Below are positions 1 to 11,739 of a stretch of 64,000 nucleotides of DNA, piece by piece. Both the position numbers and the translations under genes were made by a program. Location: assembly GCA_020809705.1 (NCBI GenBank), contig CP085834.1, forward strand, positions 3,782,001 to 3,846,000. Reading direction: 5' to 3'. Source of the DNA: Calonectria ilicicola. Taxonomy: Eukaryota > Ascomycota > Sordariomycetes > Hypocreales > Nectriaceae. Numbering within the stretch: position 1 is the first letter of the stretch; every line of letters starts with the position of its first letter. Under the pieces are notes generated by a model. The model had not been told where the DNA came from, made no database searches, and saw only the letters and a list, made by a program, of their open reading frames with translations.

Positions 1-519
1 GAGTTATTGAGCTGATGTCTTGCCAGTGAAATCCTATGAAGATAAGCTATAATTTATTCCACAATAAATAAAGCAAAGGCTCAATAGAAAATGCAATATT
101 CAATGTACTTTATTTTATTTATATTTTTATATATTAAATTTACTTTCCTATATTTTCACCGAGGAAAATGCGTGTGTGCGCGAAGAAAGACTCTGAGAAT
201 GATGTAAGCATGGCAACTGAGATTATATAACCAACATTCTTGGGAGAGCTCTTTTTGGGTCCAGGGCGTAGTAAGCCTTTGGGATATACCATGTCGCCAT
301 TAGTGGCCATTGGGGGGTCTTCTCAGGAAGCTTGTGGCGGCGATAGGATCATCCAATCGATCGTTGCACCGAATCCCACCCACGACGGAAGTATTTCATG
401 ACCAGTAGAATAGCCAGTTATTGGACGTCATTCTTTGATCGCATTAAGTTTACGAATACATATTACGGCAATCATCGCTTCTAGTGATTAAACCTATCAT
501 GCACGGTCTGGCGACAAGC

Positions 520-1297
520 TATACATACAGCCCGTACCAATCAATGAGTCCGCATAAATGGACCCTCCATAACAGGGAGGACCTTGTTTGTGGTTTTGCG
601 CAAGCTATTACACAAACCTGATTCCTGCTTTCTGATTTTCCGATGAGTTTGATGTGATACAACCCGAAAGAGCAAAGATAGCGAGGGCACCTGCTCGCCC
701 AATGACCAGACACTGGATGATCTCATTATTCGGATTGTGGCTGAGAGGAGCTCCATCTTCTGATGGTTAGACAAGGTCAAGGTATGTTTTAAATCGAACG
801 AAAACCGCGAGTTTTGAGACGCTAGCTGCGCACAATATATTCTTGGAGCCATGTTAGGCGAACATCAGACCAGAACCACTCACCTCATCAAGTATATCTA
901 CTGCTAGCCTGTGGTGATTGGCGCATGCATTTACATTGGGATTCCTTGGAAGGCGACCTCTCGTATTCAGCTCGGCTACACGTTGTGATAGAAAGCGACG
1001 ACAAGAAGCTGCCTGATTGCGGATCTCGCCGATCTCCCCGCAACGCAGCCAGTCCATTTGGGTGGGTAACGCAGCCTTAGCTTTAGGGCTGGCTGGTGGC
1101 GTCCTACATTTGATGCCGTGTAGGCTGATGTGCTCGGCCAGTAGACGCCTGTCGAGGATGGTCAAGGTGACAACGTGGCTGAGCTGAACAAATTGATTGG
1201 GTTTTTGCGATTGTGCGAGATGGGTGAGCTTCAGGATGTGAGTCCCGATAGCTGGTGAAGCAATGGACAATGGCCTTGTATTCCGTGCGACTTTCAA
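520..1297 (-). pseudogene. possible eroded coding sequence, unrecognised
   Basis: Two open stretches on the minus strand (1297 to about 884, then about 825 to 541) can be joined by a plausible intron: donor GTGAGT at 883, a CCTAAC branch-like site, and an acceptor just before 825 that keeps the frame. The joined product would be roughly 230 residues. I recognise no family, see no convincing start, and find no domain motif. It may be the remains of a larger gene or chance open frame. The flanks are AT-rich and otherwise empty. Confidence 0.2.
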
Positions 1298-1465
1298 CTA
1301 TGACCGACAGATACCTTTATCCAGATACCCCGCGTTTCGTCATACTGCTTCTCGGATTCCATTGAGAGCCTTGAACGGGTATTCGGCAAGAAATTAATGC
1401 GACTGCTGCCCTGTTGTCCTCAGCACTTGCTATTGATGGAGAAGGTCATCTCGATTCCCCACATG

Positions 1466-1579
1466 CTTGGTATTAACGCCGAAGAGCGCCAGAGACCGCC
1501 ACAGACCGCCACAGAACGGTGCCTTGGTATTAACGCCGAAGAGCGCCAGAGACCGCCACAGACCGCCACAGAACGGTGC
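1466..1579. repeat. 57-bp tandem duplication, two copies
   Basis: Two adjacent 57-bp units (1466-1522 and 1523-1579) are identical as read. Each contains a short internal ACCGCCACAG-type repeat. Open frames across it on both strands simply repeat 19 residues, so they look like by-products of the duplication. Identity of the copies points to a recent event. Confidence 0.85.
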
Positions 1580-2471
1580 CGTGAAGCCTGTGCTCCGGCG
1601 CGTGAAAGGCTCTCAAGATTTCGGCCAATCGACGCCAACCCTGCGAACCCCTCCTAAAATAACCGTATGTCGGGTACTACCATTACTGGGATGTTGTATT
1701 TAATTGGTGGGGCGAGATATAGCCCAGCTGAGGGATCGTCCTGTACAACCCTCCAAAGCGGCAGCATACCATCGGGGGCAGCCAGTAGATTGCAATCAGA
1801 GCCATCTGACTTGCATTCCCATTATCTAGCGTCTCCTTCCTGGGGTGAGACTGCCGATAGTGCCATCTTAGTTTCGCCGAGCTGAGGTTCTTACTTGCAG
1901 ATGTTTCAAACACAATGGTATTATCCAGCGAATCAATTACTACTCCCCATTAATCTATTCTCAACATCTCATGATCGCCATTAGAGTAACCTATATCATA
2001 CGAATTATAGTTGTGATGTTGTGTTGCCAATATTTCTTCAGCTCCTCCGATCGCGAGCGGAACGAGGATGCACATTGTCGGCTGCCGAGTTCTGCACCTT
2101 GGGAAATGATGGATTCCAAGATTTCGGCTGTCGGGTCCCTGCTAGACTATTGATGGATACGAATACGAAGGCTAAAATTAGCTGTTTTGTATCGTTGCTG
2201 CACTATGATTGAGGAGCTATAAGTAACTGCCCAATCTCCAGAATCTGCTTCGAAATCTGCACACATTTTCAAAAGCAACCTGGATCCGCAAAGCTCTGCG
2301 AAGTCCCCGCTGTCAACCAATACTCCGATCCTCAGGAACTATTTTTGTGTGAGTATGACTTGTTTTCTTTGCGATTGGTGGTGCAGATTGCTTGCTCTAC
2401 CCCATCTCTCCTTGTCCTTTAGCTAACCCTGCCGCAGTCATTTACCCACAAACCATCTCGCTTTCACCAAG
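1580..2471. other. gap without a recognised gene
   Basis: Only short unsupported open frames occur here. The last 130 bases form the upstream region of the HeLo gene; GTGAGT at about 2349 and a GTGCAG at about 2381-2386 would allow a small leader intron, but this is weak. Confidence 0.4.
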
Positions 2472-3305
2472 ATGGAAGTTCAATCTGTCGTTGATGTCTT
2501 CAAGGGATGCATCCAGTGTTTCTTGTTGATCCAGCTAGGAAAGAACTTTCAGGGAGACCTGCGACTCCAGCTCATCAAGTTAGAACTCTCGAAGATGAGT
2601 CTCTATCGTTGGGGCGAGTCCATGGGACTGTCCCAGGACCCGCCCAATTTGGAATTAGGTATTGAAAGGTACCAAATCTCCAGCGAGAACATGCAACAGG
2701 TTCTGGTGCTGTTGAAACAAATCCATTCTGGATTTGAAACAGCTCGGCGAGCCTCTCGACAAAGATGACCGACACGATGAGTCCTCCAAGATCCACAAGG
2801 AACTTCTCAGGGTCATACGCCGCGTGAATCTTCGTTACCAAAGAAAGCAAACTCGACTAGTGCAACAGGCACGGTGGGTATTGTACGAGAGGAATCACTT
2901 TTCTGAACTCGTAGCAACCTTGCAGCAATGCACAACGGAGCTTGTCAACCTTTTCCCGGGTCTTCCTGACGATCAAGCCATCTTATGCCAGGATGAGCTC
3001 AAGGAGGTCAGCAATGACCAGCTACCCGAGCTTCAGAAGCTTGTTGGCAGCGATGATAAAGTCTTCCAACGCGCCGTGGCTGATCAGATCGACGCCAAAG
3101 GGCTTCACTTTGTGAACCCCAAGATTATGGAAAGAGTCATCTTGGGAACAAGAGTCGGGATGACGTCCTGGGGGACCGCCAGGGGATGCGAGTCGAGGGG
3201 CTTCATGTCACCAAGGATGGTGATGCACACGTCGGTCATGTGAGTGATTATACGCCAGAGGTGGCCATGGAGTTGGTGCGAGCGAAATTTGGCAAGTCTG
3301 GATGA
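2472..3305 (+). pseudogene. HET-S-like HeLo-domain protein, two frameshifts
   Basis: The ATG at 2472 opens a frame resembling the N-terminus of the HET-S/s HeLo domain: FKGCIQCF, QLGKNF, then LYRWGES, matching the family pattern of a helix, Q-L-G, and (S/L)-x-RWGE. This frame ends near 2770. The match resumes one frame over from about 2745 to 3145 (RRVNLRYQRKQT, ARWVLYE, VADQIDA), then returns to the first frame from 3144 (GNKSRDD) to a stop at 3303-3305. The two shifts compensate. The total span of about 277 codons is close to the 289 residues of HET-S. HeLo domains act as membrane-targeting cell-death effectors when a C-terminal prion domain is templated. The tail here (residues after GNKSRDD) is short, with a possible amyloid-repeat-like GLHVTKDGDAHVGHV. 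No intron consensus explains either shift, so I call it broken, barring sequence error. Confidence 0.75.
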
Positions 3306-3679
3306 GATCCAGGGGCGCTGTACCTTTTCAGGTGGTGGTTAGCCTGAAAGCACGAAGATTGGTTGCGAAAGTGCTACTTTCATTTCAGAAGATGTTTCAA
3401 TTCACGGTTAGATATTTTATCTAGCAAGCCCCTCCTTAAATATAACTTGTTGTACCACGAGTCCATTCCCTTCGTATCTATTATTTGACAACAACTACTT
3501 ATAACTCCCTACAAGAAATTTTGATCATAAACCTATTGTATTCCCTCCAGTACAATTATTGAAGCAAAACCCATTTACCTAGCTAAGAGTTTTCGAAGCT
3601 CTTGGGTGGATGGGTATGAGGCACAGATCAATCAATATATGCCATCTCCAGGGACATAAAGAAATGAGTATGGACATTC
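3306..3679. other. AT-rich gap
   Basis: This is the convergent 3' flank between the HeLo gene and the 311-aa gene. I see no coding or RNA signal. Confidence 0.5.
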
Positions 3680-4615
3680 CTACCAGATCTCTTCTGACCA
3701 TTGTAAGTACTGGCGGTGTCTTCCATAAGGAATTTCGCGATCCATCCTAGTCTGTTTCGCATATATATCATGCCTCTCTTTATACTCCTCCCAAACGTTA
3801 TTCGGTTTGTCCGAACGCTGTAGAACTGAGTTATGAAAATCTTCATCTTGAACAAACTTTTGAAAATATGATTTCGCCAACTCCATGCAGATCCCTACCC
3901 ATCTCTTAACAAGTTCTTTCAAAATCTTGACGGATGTTTTTTCAAAATCGATAACTTCCTGGCCAGTCTTTTCTCTTCCAGGGAATATAAGATTCCATAC
4001 AGCCCAAGTCTCGCCATAACAATCTGTATTTATTCCAGGAAGAAACAAAGAAACAGCATTGTCTATTTTCTTCATGAAAAATATTATATGATCATTTTCA
4101 TTCCAGGTACGTAGATTGCGATGGGCTCCAACCCAGGGATCGTAAAAAAACTTGATACGAAAATTGTCCAGGTCAGGCAGGATAGTTTCGAGATCGAGCG
4201 ACCCTAATTTATCCCAAGTATCAATGCCAGAAAAATACAATTCAATAAAAGCAGCGTCAAGAAACTCATGGAATTTGGCTTCCACAAAGTTTGAATAATT
4301 GGGAAATGGTTGGATGGTCAAGGAGCTTTCTCTCACCTTATACTCATCATAATCGCCTCTCCAAATCTCAGGCTCGGTGACAATGAATGGCCAAATGAGC
4401 TCGTTTTCTATGCCTCTCAGATCGCTCATTGATTCTAGAATACAATCAGAGAGTGTAGGTTTAAATTGTAAAATGAATTTCATGAACGTATCAGTATAGT
4501 TTTCTTTTAAAATCGGTGGATAATAAAATTCTTTGATAACTTCAAGAGGCTTTTGAAGCTGACTTCGTGAGTACACAGATGGATCATATCCCTTGGTGTC
4601 AGTCGGCAAAGACAT
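3680..4615 (-). CDS. hypothetical protein, 311 aa
   Basis: Uninterrupted single-exon frame starting with ATG at 4615 and ending at 3680. The product is acidic/aromatic-rich with many Tyr, Trp and Phe, has no signal peptide or membrane segment, and shows no catalytic motif I recognise. A central stretch has repeated aromatic-acidic residues (DTWDKLGSLDLETILPDL). Length and even codon use across 936 nt argue it is real. It sits between a HET-S-like gene and a NACHT-WD40 receptor, both damaged, yet is itself intact. A role in the same incompatibility locus is possible but rests on position only. Confidence 0.6.
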   Translation of the reverse strand: MSLPTDTKGYDPSVYSRSQLQKPLEVIKEFYYPPILKENYTDTFMKFILQFKPTLSDCILESMSDLRGIENELIWPFIVTEPEIWRGDYDEYKVRESSLTIQPFPNYSNFVEAKFHEFLDAAFIELYFSGIDTWDKLGSLDLETILPDLDNFRIKFFYDPWVGAHRNLRTWNENDHIIFFMKKIDNAVSLFLPGINTDCYGETWAVWNLIFPGREKTGQEVIDFEKTSVKILKELVKRWVGICMELAKSYFQKFVQDEDFHNSVLQRSDKPNNVWEEYKERHDIYAKQTRMDREIPYGRHRQYLQWSEEIW

Positions 4616-5016
4616 AGCGGTGACGGAAAGGTGTTTTCTGACTGAAGGTTTAGGGTTTGAAAGCTGATCAGATCAAGGTCAAGTTCGTACTACAAATAGA
4701 GAAGACAGTCTTGTTATATCAGATGGGCTTCGCGCTAGGCTCTCATTGAATATTCTGATTCGTGATTGTCTATTGAAAAGTCCAACAAAAGCTATTACAA
4801 AGACTTTCCAGAACAAAGGAAAATGAGCCTAGATATTCTGTGTCTGTTCTTTCATCTTGATATGGAACAAAGCCTTCTGTCAGAAAGTCAAACTTTACTC
4901 ACAGCTCCTCATTCTTTGTCCTCGTTTCATCTTTGTGTACACTTGAATAAACAATCAAATGACCATGAAAGTATCTTCATTCGAGTCCGGATCTACGACA
5001 AAGAAATTTTGTAGTT
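4616..5016. other. gap between divergent start and NLR 3' end
   Basis: Holds the upstream region of the 311-aa gene and the 3' flank of the NACHT-WD40 gene. An 82-codon open frame on the plus strand (4766-5014) has no supporting features. Confidence 0.4.
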
Positions 5017-8000
5017 CTAGGAATTGCCGATAGATGACGAAAGTCTGACTCTCCATACTTTCCCACGCAAATCGATAACCGCCGCTAAATCACTGTCAAA
5101 AACTGTCTCAGCGCTTGACCATGGTCGGTATGATGCTGGGATCCACAAAATCCGGACGTTGCCCCGGATTACCCAGTCGTTTTCAATGCGATAGGTGAGA
5201 TGATAGCAACAGCAAACGTCCCTCTCCCTGCATGGACGATTCAGTGAAAGTGGGCCATCTCGGGTCATTATAGTGTTTTCATCTTTGAACCAAATGTGAG
5301 ATAGGAGAGGTTCTTCGTATGCATTCATCCTATGAGACCACTGCAGGTGTCCAGTTGACCTATGGAAGACCCGAATCGAATCGCCGGATGAATTACGAGC
5401 TGCAAGCGCTAACCATTGGTTGCTTTTCGAGATGCACACGTCGAATATAACGTGGATGGGGTCATCTTGAAGGTTTAACAATGGTAATCTGTGCATCGGG
5501 GTAGTGTGGCAAGAAAATATCTCACATTCATTGCCAGGATACGCAATAGCCAATTCATCGCCATTAAATGACAGAGCCAGTTTGTAGAATGAAAATATCA
5601 TAGGCACATGTATAGGCCTTCTAAGCGTTATCCGTGAAAGCGCCTTGTCGGCGTTTCGGAAAAGGAATACATCATTGGATGTACCTATTGCTATAAATAG
5701 ACCGTCGGATGAGATTTTCAACTCATGCACAACAATTGGAAAGGGGTATACTTCGGTATTGCCGGTGGTCATATCAAGCCTTCCGATTCCAGTCCGAGTC
5801 TCGGTGACCCAAATCAACAATCTAGCACCAATAGCCAAGTTGTCATCGAAATTTTGGAGCAGGATATTTCTGTCCATGTGTTGTGTTTGGGCGTTGTACA
5901 ATGAAAGAGAATTGTTTGTGGAATTCAGTGACGCCAAATATACTCCATTTTGGCAATTCAGCAATATACCAGCGTCTTATTGATCAAAAGACCCACTCAG
6001 ACTGAAAACCCAGATGGTATGACCATCTCCCACCACAAGACGCGTTCCATCTGCAGAGAATTGTACCCCACGAACACTTTGGGCAACTTCTGGGATGCTC
6101 TTTGGAGAGTATGGTGGCTCCAAGCTTAGCAGTTTGAGAAAAGAAGAAGCGACCGCTGCCAGCAGTTTCCCATTAGGAGATACGGTCAGCAGATTGCCAA
6201 TTGCTGATATGCCCTGCCGCATATAGTCCACGTGCCCTGATAGCATGTCGAGTTCGGTGGGCTCCCACAATGAGCACATAAACTCACTTGTTGACTGATC
6301 CAAATCGTATCTTTGTAGGGCTCCGTCTTGGTGAAGGCAAACCAGATTGTGGGTATTTGGAATAAACTCCGCCGCGACGGCCCCGTCCACTTCGTGATAG
6401 GAACTTTCGGCAATTCCAATGATGCGGATTGAACCAGAAGTCTCACCAGAAGACGGCGTATCACCCATAGGATGATCTTCTGACAGGTACGTTTGAGGCA
6501 CAGCTACCAATTCCATGTCCGTTGAAAAGCTTGGGTGGTGCCAGAATCTTGATCCAGAAGACGGCGAAAACACATATTCGGGTTCCATCCTGTCATCTAA
6601 CCTTGGTCCCTGCCATAGATAATCTCCTTTGATCTCTCAAATCGTCAAACGTGAGGATTCCACGTGACCGAGGCATTCACCATCTGGAGAGAATCTAAGA
6701 CCAAATGACAGGGGATGTTCCCCGCTGTCATCAACTTGAATATCTTTGACCTGTTTTGGTTCGCCTGTTTCGCTGTTTGATGTCTCCCATATTTCCAAAT
6801 ACGTTTCATCTCTCCCATCTTCACATGCACTAATGGCCGCCACCAAGCGACCGTCAGGTGAGATGGTCGGCAAGATTGGCTCCTGGAAAACGTTGGTCTC
6901 CTGGAGACCCCACAGGGTTTCATCCCAGACAACAACATTTCCGTTAAAATCGACTGCTATTAGGTTATTCGGGAATCCGAAGCCTGCCAAAGATGCGGTA
7001 CAATCCACTGCTTGGAAAGAAACTGGTACTTCATGAACGATAGGCAGTTCTTCAATGAGGTCAAACTTGTAGCGGCCAAATTCTTTCCGGATAAAGCCAT
7101 TGCTTGGGCTAAACCCTAGTCCAGATGTATATATCTGAAGCGGATAGCGCTTGATGATCCATTGAAAATCATACAAAAACCGATACGCCTCACGAAAAAG
7201 GGGGGCCCAATCTTGGCGAATAGCAACATTTGGTTGCTCCTAGAAGAACACTTGGTTAGCACGAACGGTTTTTCCTCTCGTTGTCAATGACATATCTTAC
7301 CATCACTTCTGACAGCTTTGCAATTGCCACCCTTCCCACTCCCAGCTCTTCCATGAGACACATAGCCTCTAGCCAAAACAGAAACCTCCTTTTCATAAAA
7401 GACAGAACATCATTGATCATCGATTGTTTCTGTTGTGATGACGTCAATCTCCAAAGCGTAACAAAATGATCAGCCCAGTGGAGACATAGGTATTCTAGAG
7501 GGGCAAGAGGGTCTGGAGAAGGTCGGTTACGACGGATATACCCCATTTGAACATCTGGCCGTCCTATGCCATACATATCTGGCTCAAGTTGGGCATTCAA
7601 AACTCTCATAGAGTTTGAAAACAATTTTTCATGTACATCGCGAAGTAGTTCTGGTGTGCTCTCATTTCTTCTCTGCAAGTATTCCTTCGCCGTGGTGTGA
7701 ATGAAGTGTATCGTATCGTTCTTCAAAGTCAAAAGCCCACGGCAGGCAGATACGGCATTTGGGAGAACATCGCGAGGTATGTGAGACAAGCATAAAAACT
7801 CTTCCACATGCAGTAACTGGTATGCGGTTGACACGACGTTGAGAATTTCTTTGCACCTCTTACGAGAGGGTGATTGTTCGATGGAATTCATGATCCGTTC
7901 GTAGGTTTGATCCAGTCCCATTGGAGAGATGTCTTTTATCTCATCCAAATCGTAGTATGAAATTTGTCTCAATTGTTCACATACCAACGTGACCCAGAGA

Positions 8001-8899
8001 AATGTATCACTTGAATTTGACCAGAGATAATTTCGAAGTTCCATCTTCTCCTTTTGGCCCATGCCATGCAACGAAGAAGCCAATTTTTCAACTTGCCGCT
8101 CAACGTAGACCCCGATGGCGTCGGAAACATCCTTGCCTTCTAACTCAATGGTAAGTGCATCTGTCGTTCTTTGAACGACCTGGCCCAAGTCCGGAATGTT
8201 TCGACTCGAGATAAGCCATTTCACATTTTTTGCCGAGGTTGTTTCGATAAAATTGAGTAGCTCAATCCGATCGGATTCACACTCATCCATCGCGTCGATT
8301 GCTATGAAGAACTTCTTGTCGCGAAATGCAAGATCATTGAATATACTGTTCATGATATTGCAAAGTTCGTTCATGTGGAATGATGGGTTTTCAGTATATC
8401 TTGTGTCCTTCAGATGCCTTTTTAGAATGTGGTTTTGTTGGGCGAAATTGTAAATCAACCCCCTCATCACATCTCGAGACCGGTTCATATGGGCCTGATT
8501 GGCATTGCAAAAGAAGTAAGAATGCGGATGCTCTTCTTTGCCAATGCTCAAATCCGCAATTGAATTGACAATGCCACAGAGTATCATGGTTTTTCCCTTT
8601 CCAGGGTCACCCTTAATCCATAAGAGCTGGCAAGGGGATGAGGTGGATGCCCACTGTTGAAATTGCGTGGAGTTCAAAACCCAGGCATAGGATCCTTCAA
8701 TTGGTGCACCTTTTTCTCTTTCCAGATTTTCAATCTGTTCTGATGGTCGGGATTCCGGAGGACAAAAGACGGAGAAATCATCAACATTGTTCGAAATGTT
8801 GAAGTGAATATTTTTGTTGTACATAGGTCCAGCTTTTATATTCCCCTCATTTTTTACATCAGACATGGTGATGGTTCCGGTAACGTCTAGTGGAGGCAT
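5017..8899 (-). pseudogene. NACHT-WD40 STAND receptor (HET-E/NWD type), two in-frame stops
   Basis: I start at the ATG at 8899 because the 74 codons upstream look non-coding. Exon 1 (8899-7301) encodes a short N-terminal segment with Gly/Asn-rich residues, then a NACHT domain: Walker A GDPGKGKT at residues 97-104, Walker B-like FFIAIDAMDE, and sensor SSRN. A 61-nt intron (7300-7240; GTAAGA, GCTAACC, TTCTAG) leads in phase to exon 2 (7239-5017) with degenerate WD40 repeats (SPDGRLVAA, SPDGECLG, SPNGKLLAA, SADGTRLVV, SSDGLFIAI). Exon 2 is interrupted by TGA at 6637-6639 and TAA at 5977-5979. Both lie in one continuous frame with repeat sequence on each side. Full length would be about 1274 codons. 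Such receptors bind ligand through WD repeats, oligomerise through NACHT and trigger fungal cell death. The protein is probably truncated to the NACHT plus first repeats. Confidence 0.85.
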
Positions 8900-10759
8900 G
8901 GTGGCAACCCCACACGTACCAAGGAAATTGAAAGTTAATGGCGGAATCGATACAAAGAATGTTGTGATTGAAATGGAGTAAGAAATAGGATCAATTGAAG
9001 AACAGCTAGCTGAATGTTCAACTTGTGTGGAAAGAATGTTCTTGCGCAAAACGAGTGCAATGGACAGTCTGTGAAGCGTGCAGTTTCTGACCCAAAAATA
9101 AGAGGGGTCGGCATGAGTCAAATAGCGACCGACTCTTGTAAATGATCATGCATTCATCCTTCACTGTGTCAGCTCATTTCTTGCGTTAGCCTCTGTCGTG
9201 CTACGAGACAGGTGGATTTCGGATGATGTAACGTGCGACAGTCGCAAAGCCTTTTGACAATTCAACAAGATCCTAATACTCTTCAAATTCTATTTTTTGC
9301 TTCGTTATCCGTTAATTCTTTTGTAACCTCCTTTGGTCTTCTTATTCATAAGTAGAAATTTGCTCAAATTCCGCACCGATGCCCAATCTCAAGTTGGTGA
9401 GTCGCACCAAAAATACGAGAAATTTTGCAGCTTGGCGGTGGTATCACATTCCCAAATTATCCCAGAATAGGGCGATTTTCTAGCTTTGAGTTGTACAAAC
9501 GACGCTAACTTTCAACTGGTCCGATTATTTACGTCACGGGTATCACGACACTAAGGAGGAGGAGGAGGCCTTTCGGCCCGTCTTCTCACATTTCTTTATC
9601 GCATATCGTTACCGGTTTAATAATATTATTCTGACAGAGATTGCAGGAGGTTTTATCAGTGATACTTGGCCCGCGTTTCGTGCATCCCAACTCCCCCTAC
9701 CCACGGCGATTAAGCACAGTGATGAAATCCAAGATTAAGAACAGTTTAGATGGAGCAGGGCAAAATTATATGTTCCTTGCCCTGAAATATTGACCTTCTA
9801 AGTTTTACATCTGCAGATTAAGGAAATTAAACCGCCCTGAAAATGAGGTCGCGGCCCTTTTGGTCATTTGTTACATAGAGGATGAAACACTCAGAGATTG
9901 ATGTACGATTGCGCAGGATTTTTTTATCAAGAGCTCATGATCTTTTGACTTAGTGAAATAAGAGCCATCATGATTACATCAACGGCATTGACTATTCCGC
10001 TCTTGTCATGAAAGAATACACGACATTTGGACCTGCGAGACCCATAGATGACCATCACTCCAACCTCACGTGACCCCCGAAAATATCAACTTGATCTTTC
10101 CTTTGCCGTATTTTTTCGTGTCAACCAATCCGTAAATAGAGAATATGGATTCAACCACACGCAACAGTACTGCTTGGATTTCTATTTTTAGGTGATGGTT
10201 CTTATCATTGTTATCAAGATTTAGAAGTTGTTGTATGTATCAAGGCGACGGCGAATCATCTCCCAATCGTGTCCTATCAGCTATTTGTGTAGTGCCAGAG
10301 CTGGCGGTGTGTAATTAGAGGGATACTCGACTACTTGTGTGCCTATAATAATCTAGTTCAATCTATTGGTCTTGAACTCTATCTCTTGACCCCAGTCTTT
10401 CCAGATTCGGAAGGAACCTCATGACTCATGATGGCTCATAGTGACTCGCGCTAGATTCATGGCACCTAACCTAGGTTTGGGTTGGGATCTACTCTCTAAT
10501 CCCGGCGAATAAAATAATGTGTCTAAATAAATCTTTTCCAATGCACGGGTATTGTACCATTGGGTGGGTGTTGTGGCCACTGGGAAGATGCTGAATATTT
10601 GCGCATTGACCGATAATCGATTGATAAGCAATGAACCACCATACAAAAACTCTCCAACAATTCTCACAACAGAAAATAGAAAAAAAAGAACAAAAAAAGA
10701 CCTATCAACCAACTAGCTTACTCTTAGATATCCCAGTTTCATTGGTAGGCTTCGGGAGT
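8900..10759. other. intergenic region, 1.9 kb
   Basis: Upstream region of the NACHT-WD40 gene and 3' flank of the bZIP gene. It contains a short GGA run near 9556-9568 and several TCACGTGA-like sites (for example around 10071). I see no gene. Confidence 0.5.
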
Positions 10760-11518
10760 TCACTCGGCACGAAAAAGCCCATCTCCATACATGTCATGTT
10801 TTCCCCCAGGCTTCATCAACATCTCTCGCAATGCATCCGCCTCTGCCTCACGTTTAGCAATCTTTAGCCTCAAATCATCCCGTTCGTTTGTCATGGCCAA
10901 GAGCGCCTGCTCTAGTTCAATGATGTGGTCATCTCGCTTTCTACGGTACTTCCGTGCGGCTACCGCGTTGCGGTGCCGTTTGAACGCTAGAGCCGCATCT
11001 TCTTCGTCTTCAGACAGCGAGGGGGCCCCGCCCTTGGCGCCATCGCATAAACGGCCGGGGGAAGTAGTTGTAAATATGGCAGAGTCATGCATCTCTTTTT
11101 GGTGGTGAAGCGCCACGGTCGACTGCTCGTGGCATATGTCTGTATCGTCTTCGGGTTTACTGGTGGCCTCCATCATACCGAGATGCAACAAAGGTGGCTG
11201 TCCGGGTGACAGTCTGTTGTTTGAAGTAGGTATGACATGTAGAGGTGAATAAATAGTTTCAAGAGCATCGACATGTGACGTGGTCGCGTGCGCATCTGCT
11301 TGTCCCATAATGGGCACCATTGCAGCACTGAGATGAGGTCTCTGTAGGCTTTCCCAGGTGAACAATTCCTCGTAATTTTGGCAAGCAGCATAATTTATAC
11401 CATTTTCATGTTCGGTCACATTGAATGGCAAGCCAAGGGAACTACCAGGGCATTCTTGAATGGTGGGGGTGTCTCTATCATTGCCGTGCCCCGATGCATC
11501 CGAAACGCCAAACCCCAC
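10760..11518 (-). CDS. bZIP transcription factor
   Basis: The C-terminal part carries a basic region of the form RHRNAVAARKYRRKR followed by a leucine-zipper heptad (IIELEQALLAMTNERDDLRLKI). The asparagine-x-x-AA-R-x-(Y)-R pattern is that of fungal bZIP factors that bind AP-1/GCN4-like sites in the nucleus. The zipper is short, and a Glu/Asp-rich patch precedes the basic region. The start is unsettled. The stated 5' end uses GTG, and the same frame stays open upstream to about 11690 with sensible residues but no ATG, so a 5' exon or a downstream ATG at 11320 is likely. A TATA box at 11811-11820 and short upstream ORFs precede it. Related factors control nutrient or stress responses, but the target genes cannot be told from here. 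Confidence 0.8.
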   Translation of the reverse strand: MGFGVSDASGHGNDRDTPTIQECPGSSLGLPFNVTEHENGINYAACQNYEELFTWESLQRPHLSAAMVPIMGQADAHATTSHVDALETIYSPLHVIPTSNNRLSPGQPPLLHLGMMEATSKPEDDTDICHEQSTVALHHQKEMHDSAIFTTTSPGRLCDGAKGGAPSLSEDEEDAALAFKRHRNAVAARKYRRKRDDHIIELEQALLAMTNERDDLRLKIAKREAEADALREMLMKPGGKHDMYGDGLFRAE

Positions 11519-11739
11519 AGCATCTCTTCCAGGATCATTGCTGTGGTATTCTGCATGGTGCAGAGGCTGGAGACTGCCATGGAGGCTCGAATGAACCCCA
11601 TTTTCTTCCCCCAGTGTTCCCCATGGTGTCGCTTTTGACCGTGGAGTGCCTTGATACCAAATGGAGGCGGATAAGGACGGCCTCCTCCAAGGTTATTGGT
11701 GAGGCCAGGTAGATGAAGGAAGTAGATGTTTTAATAGCT

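Noticed and set aside
10419..10712. 97-codon minus-strand frame
   Set aside because: It lies in the 3' flank of the bZIP gene and begins with hydrophobic and low-information residues only.
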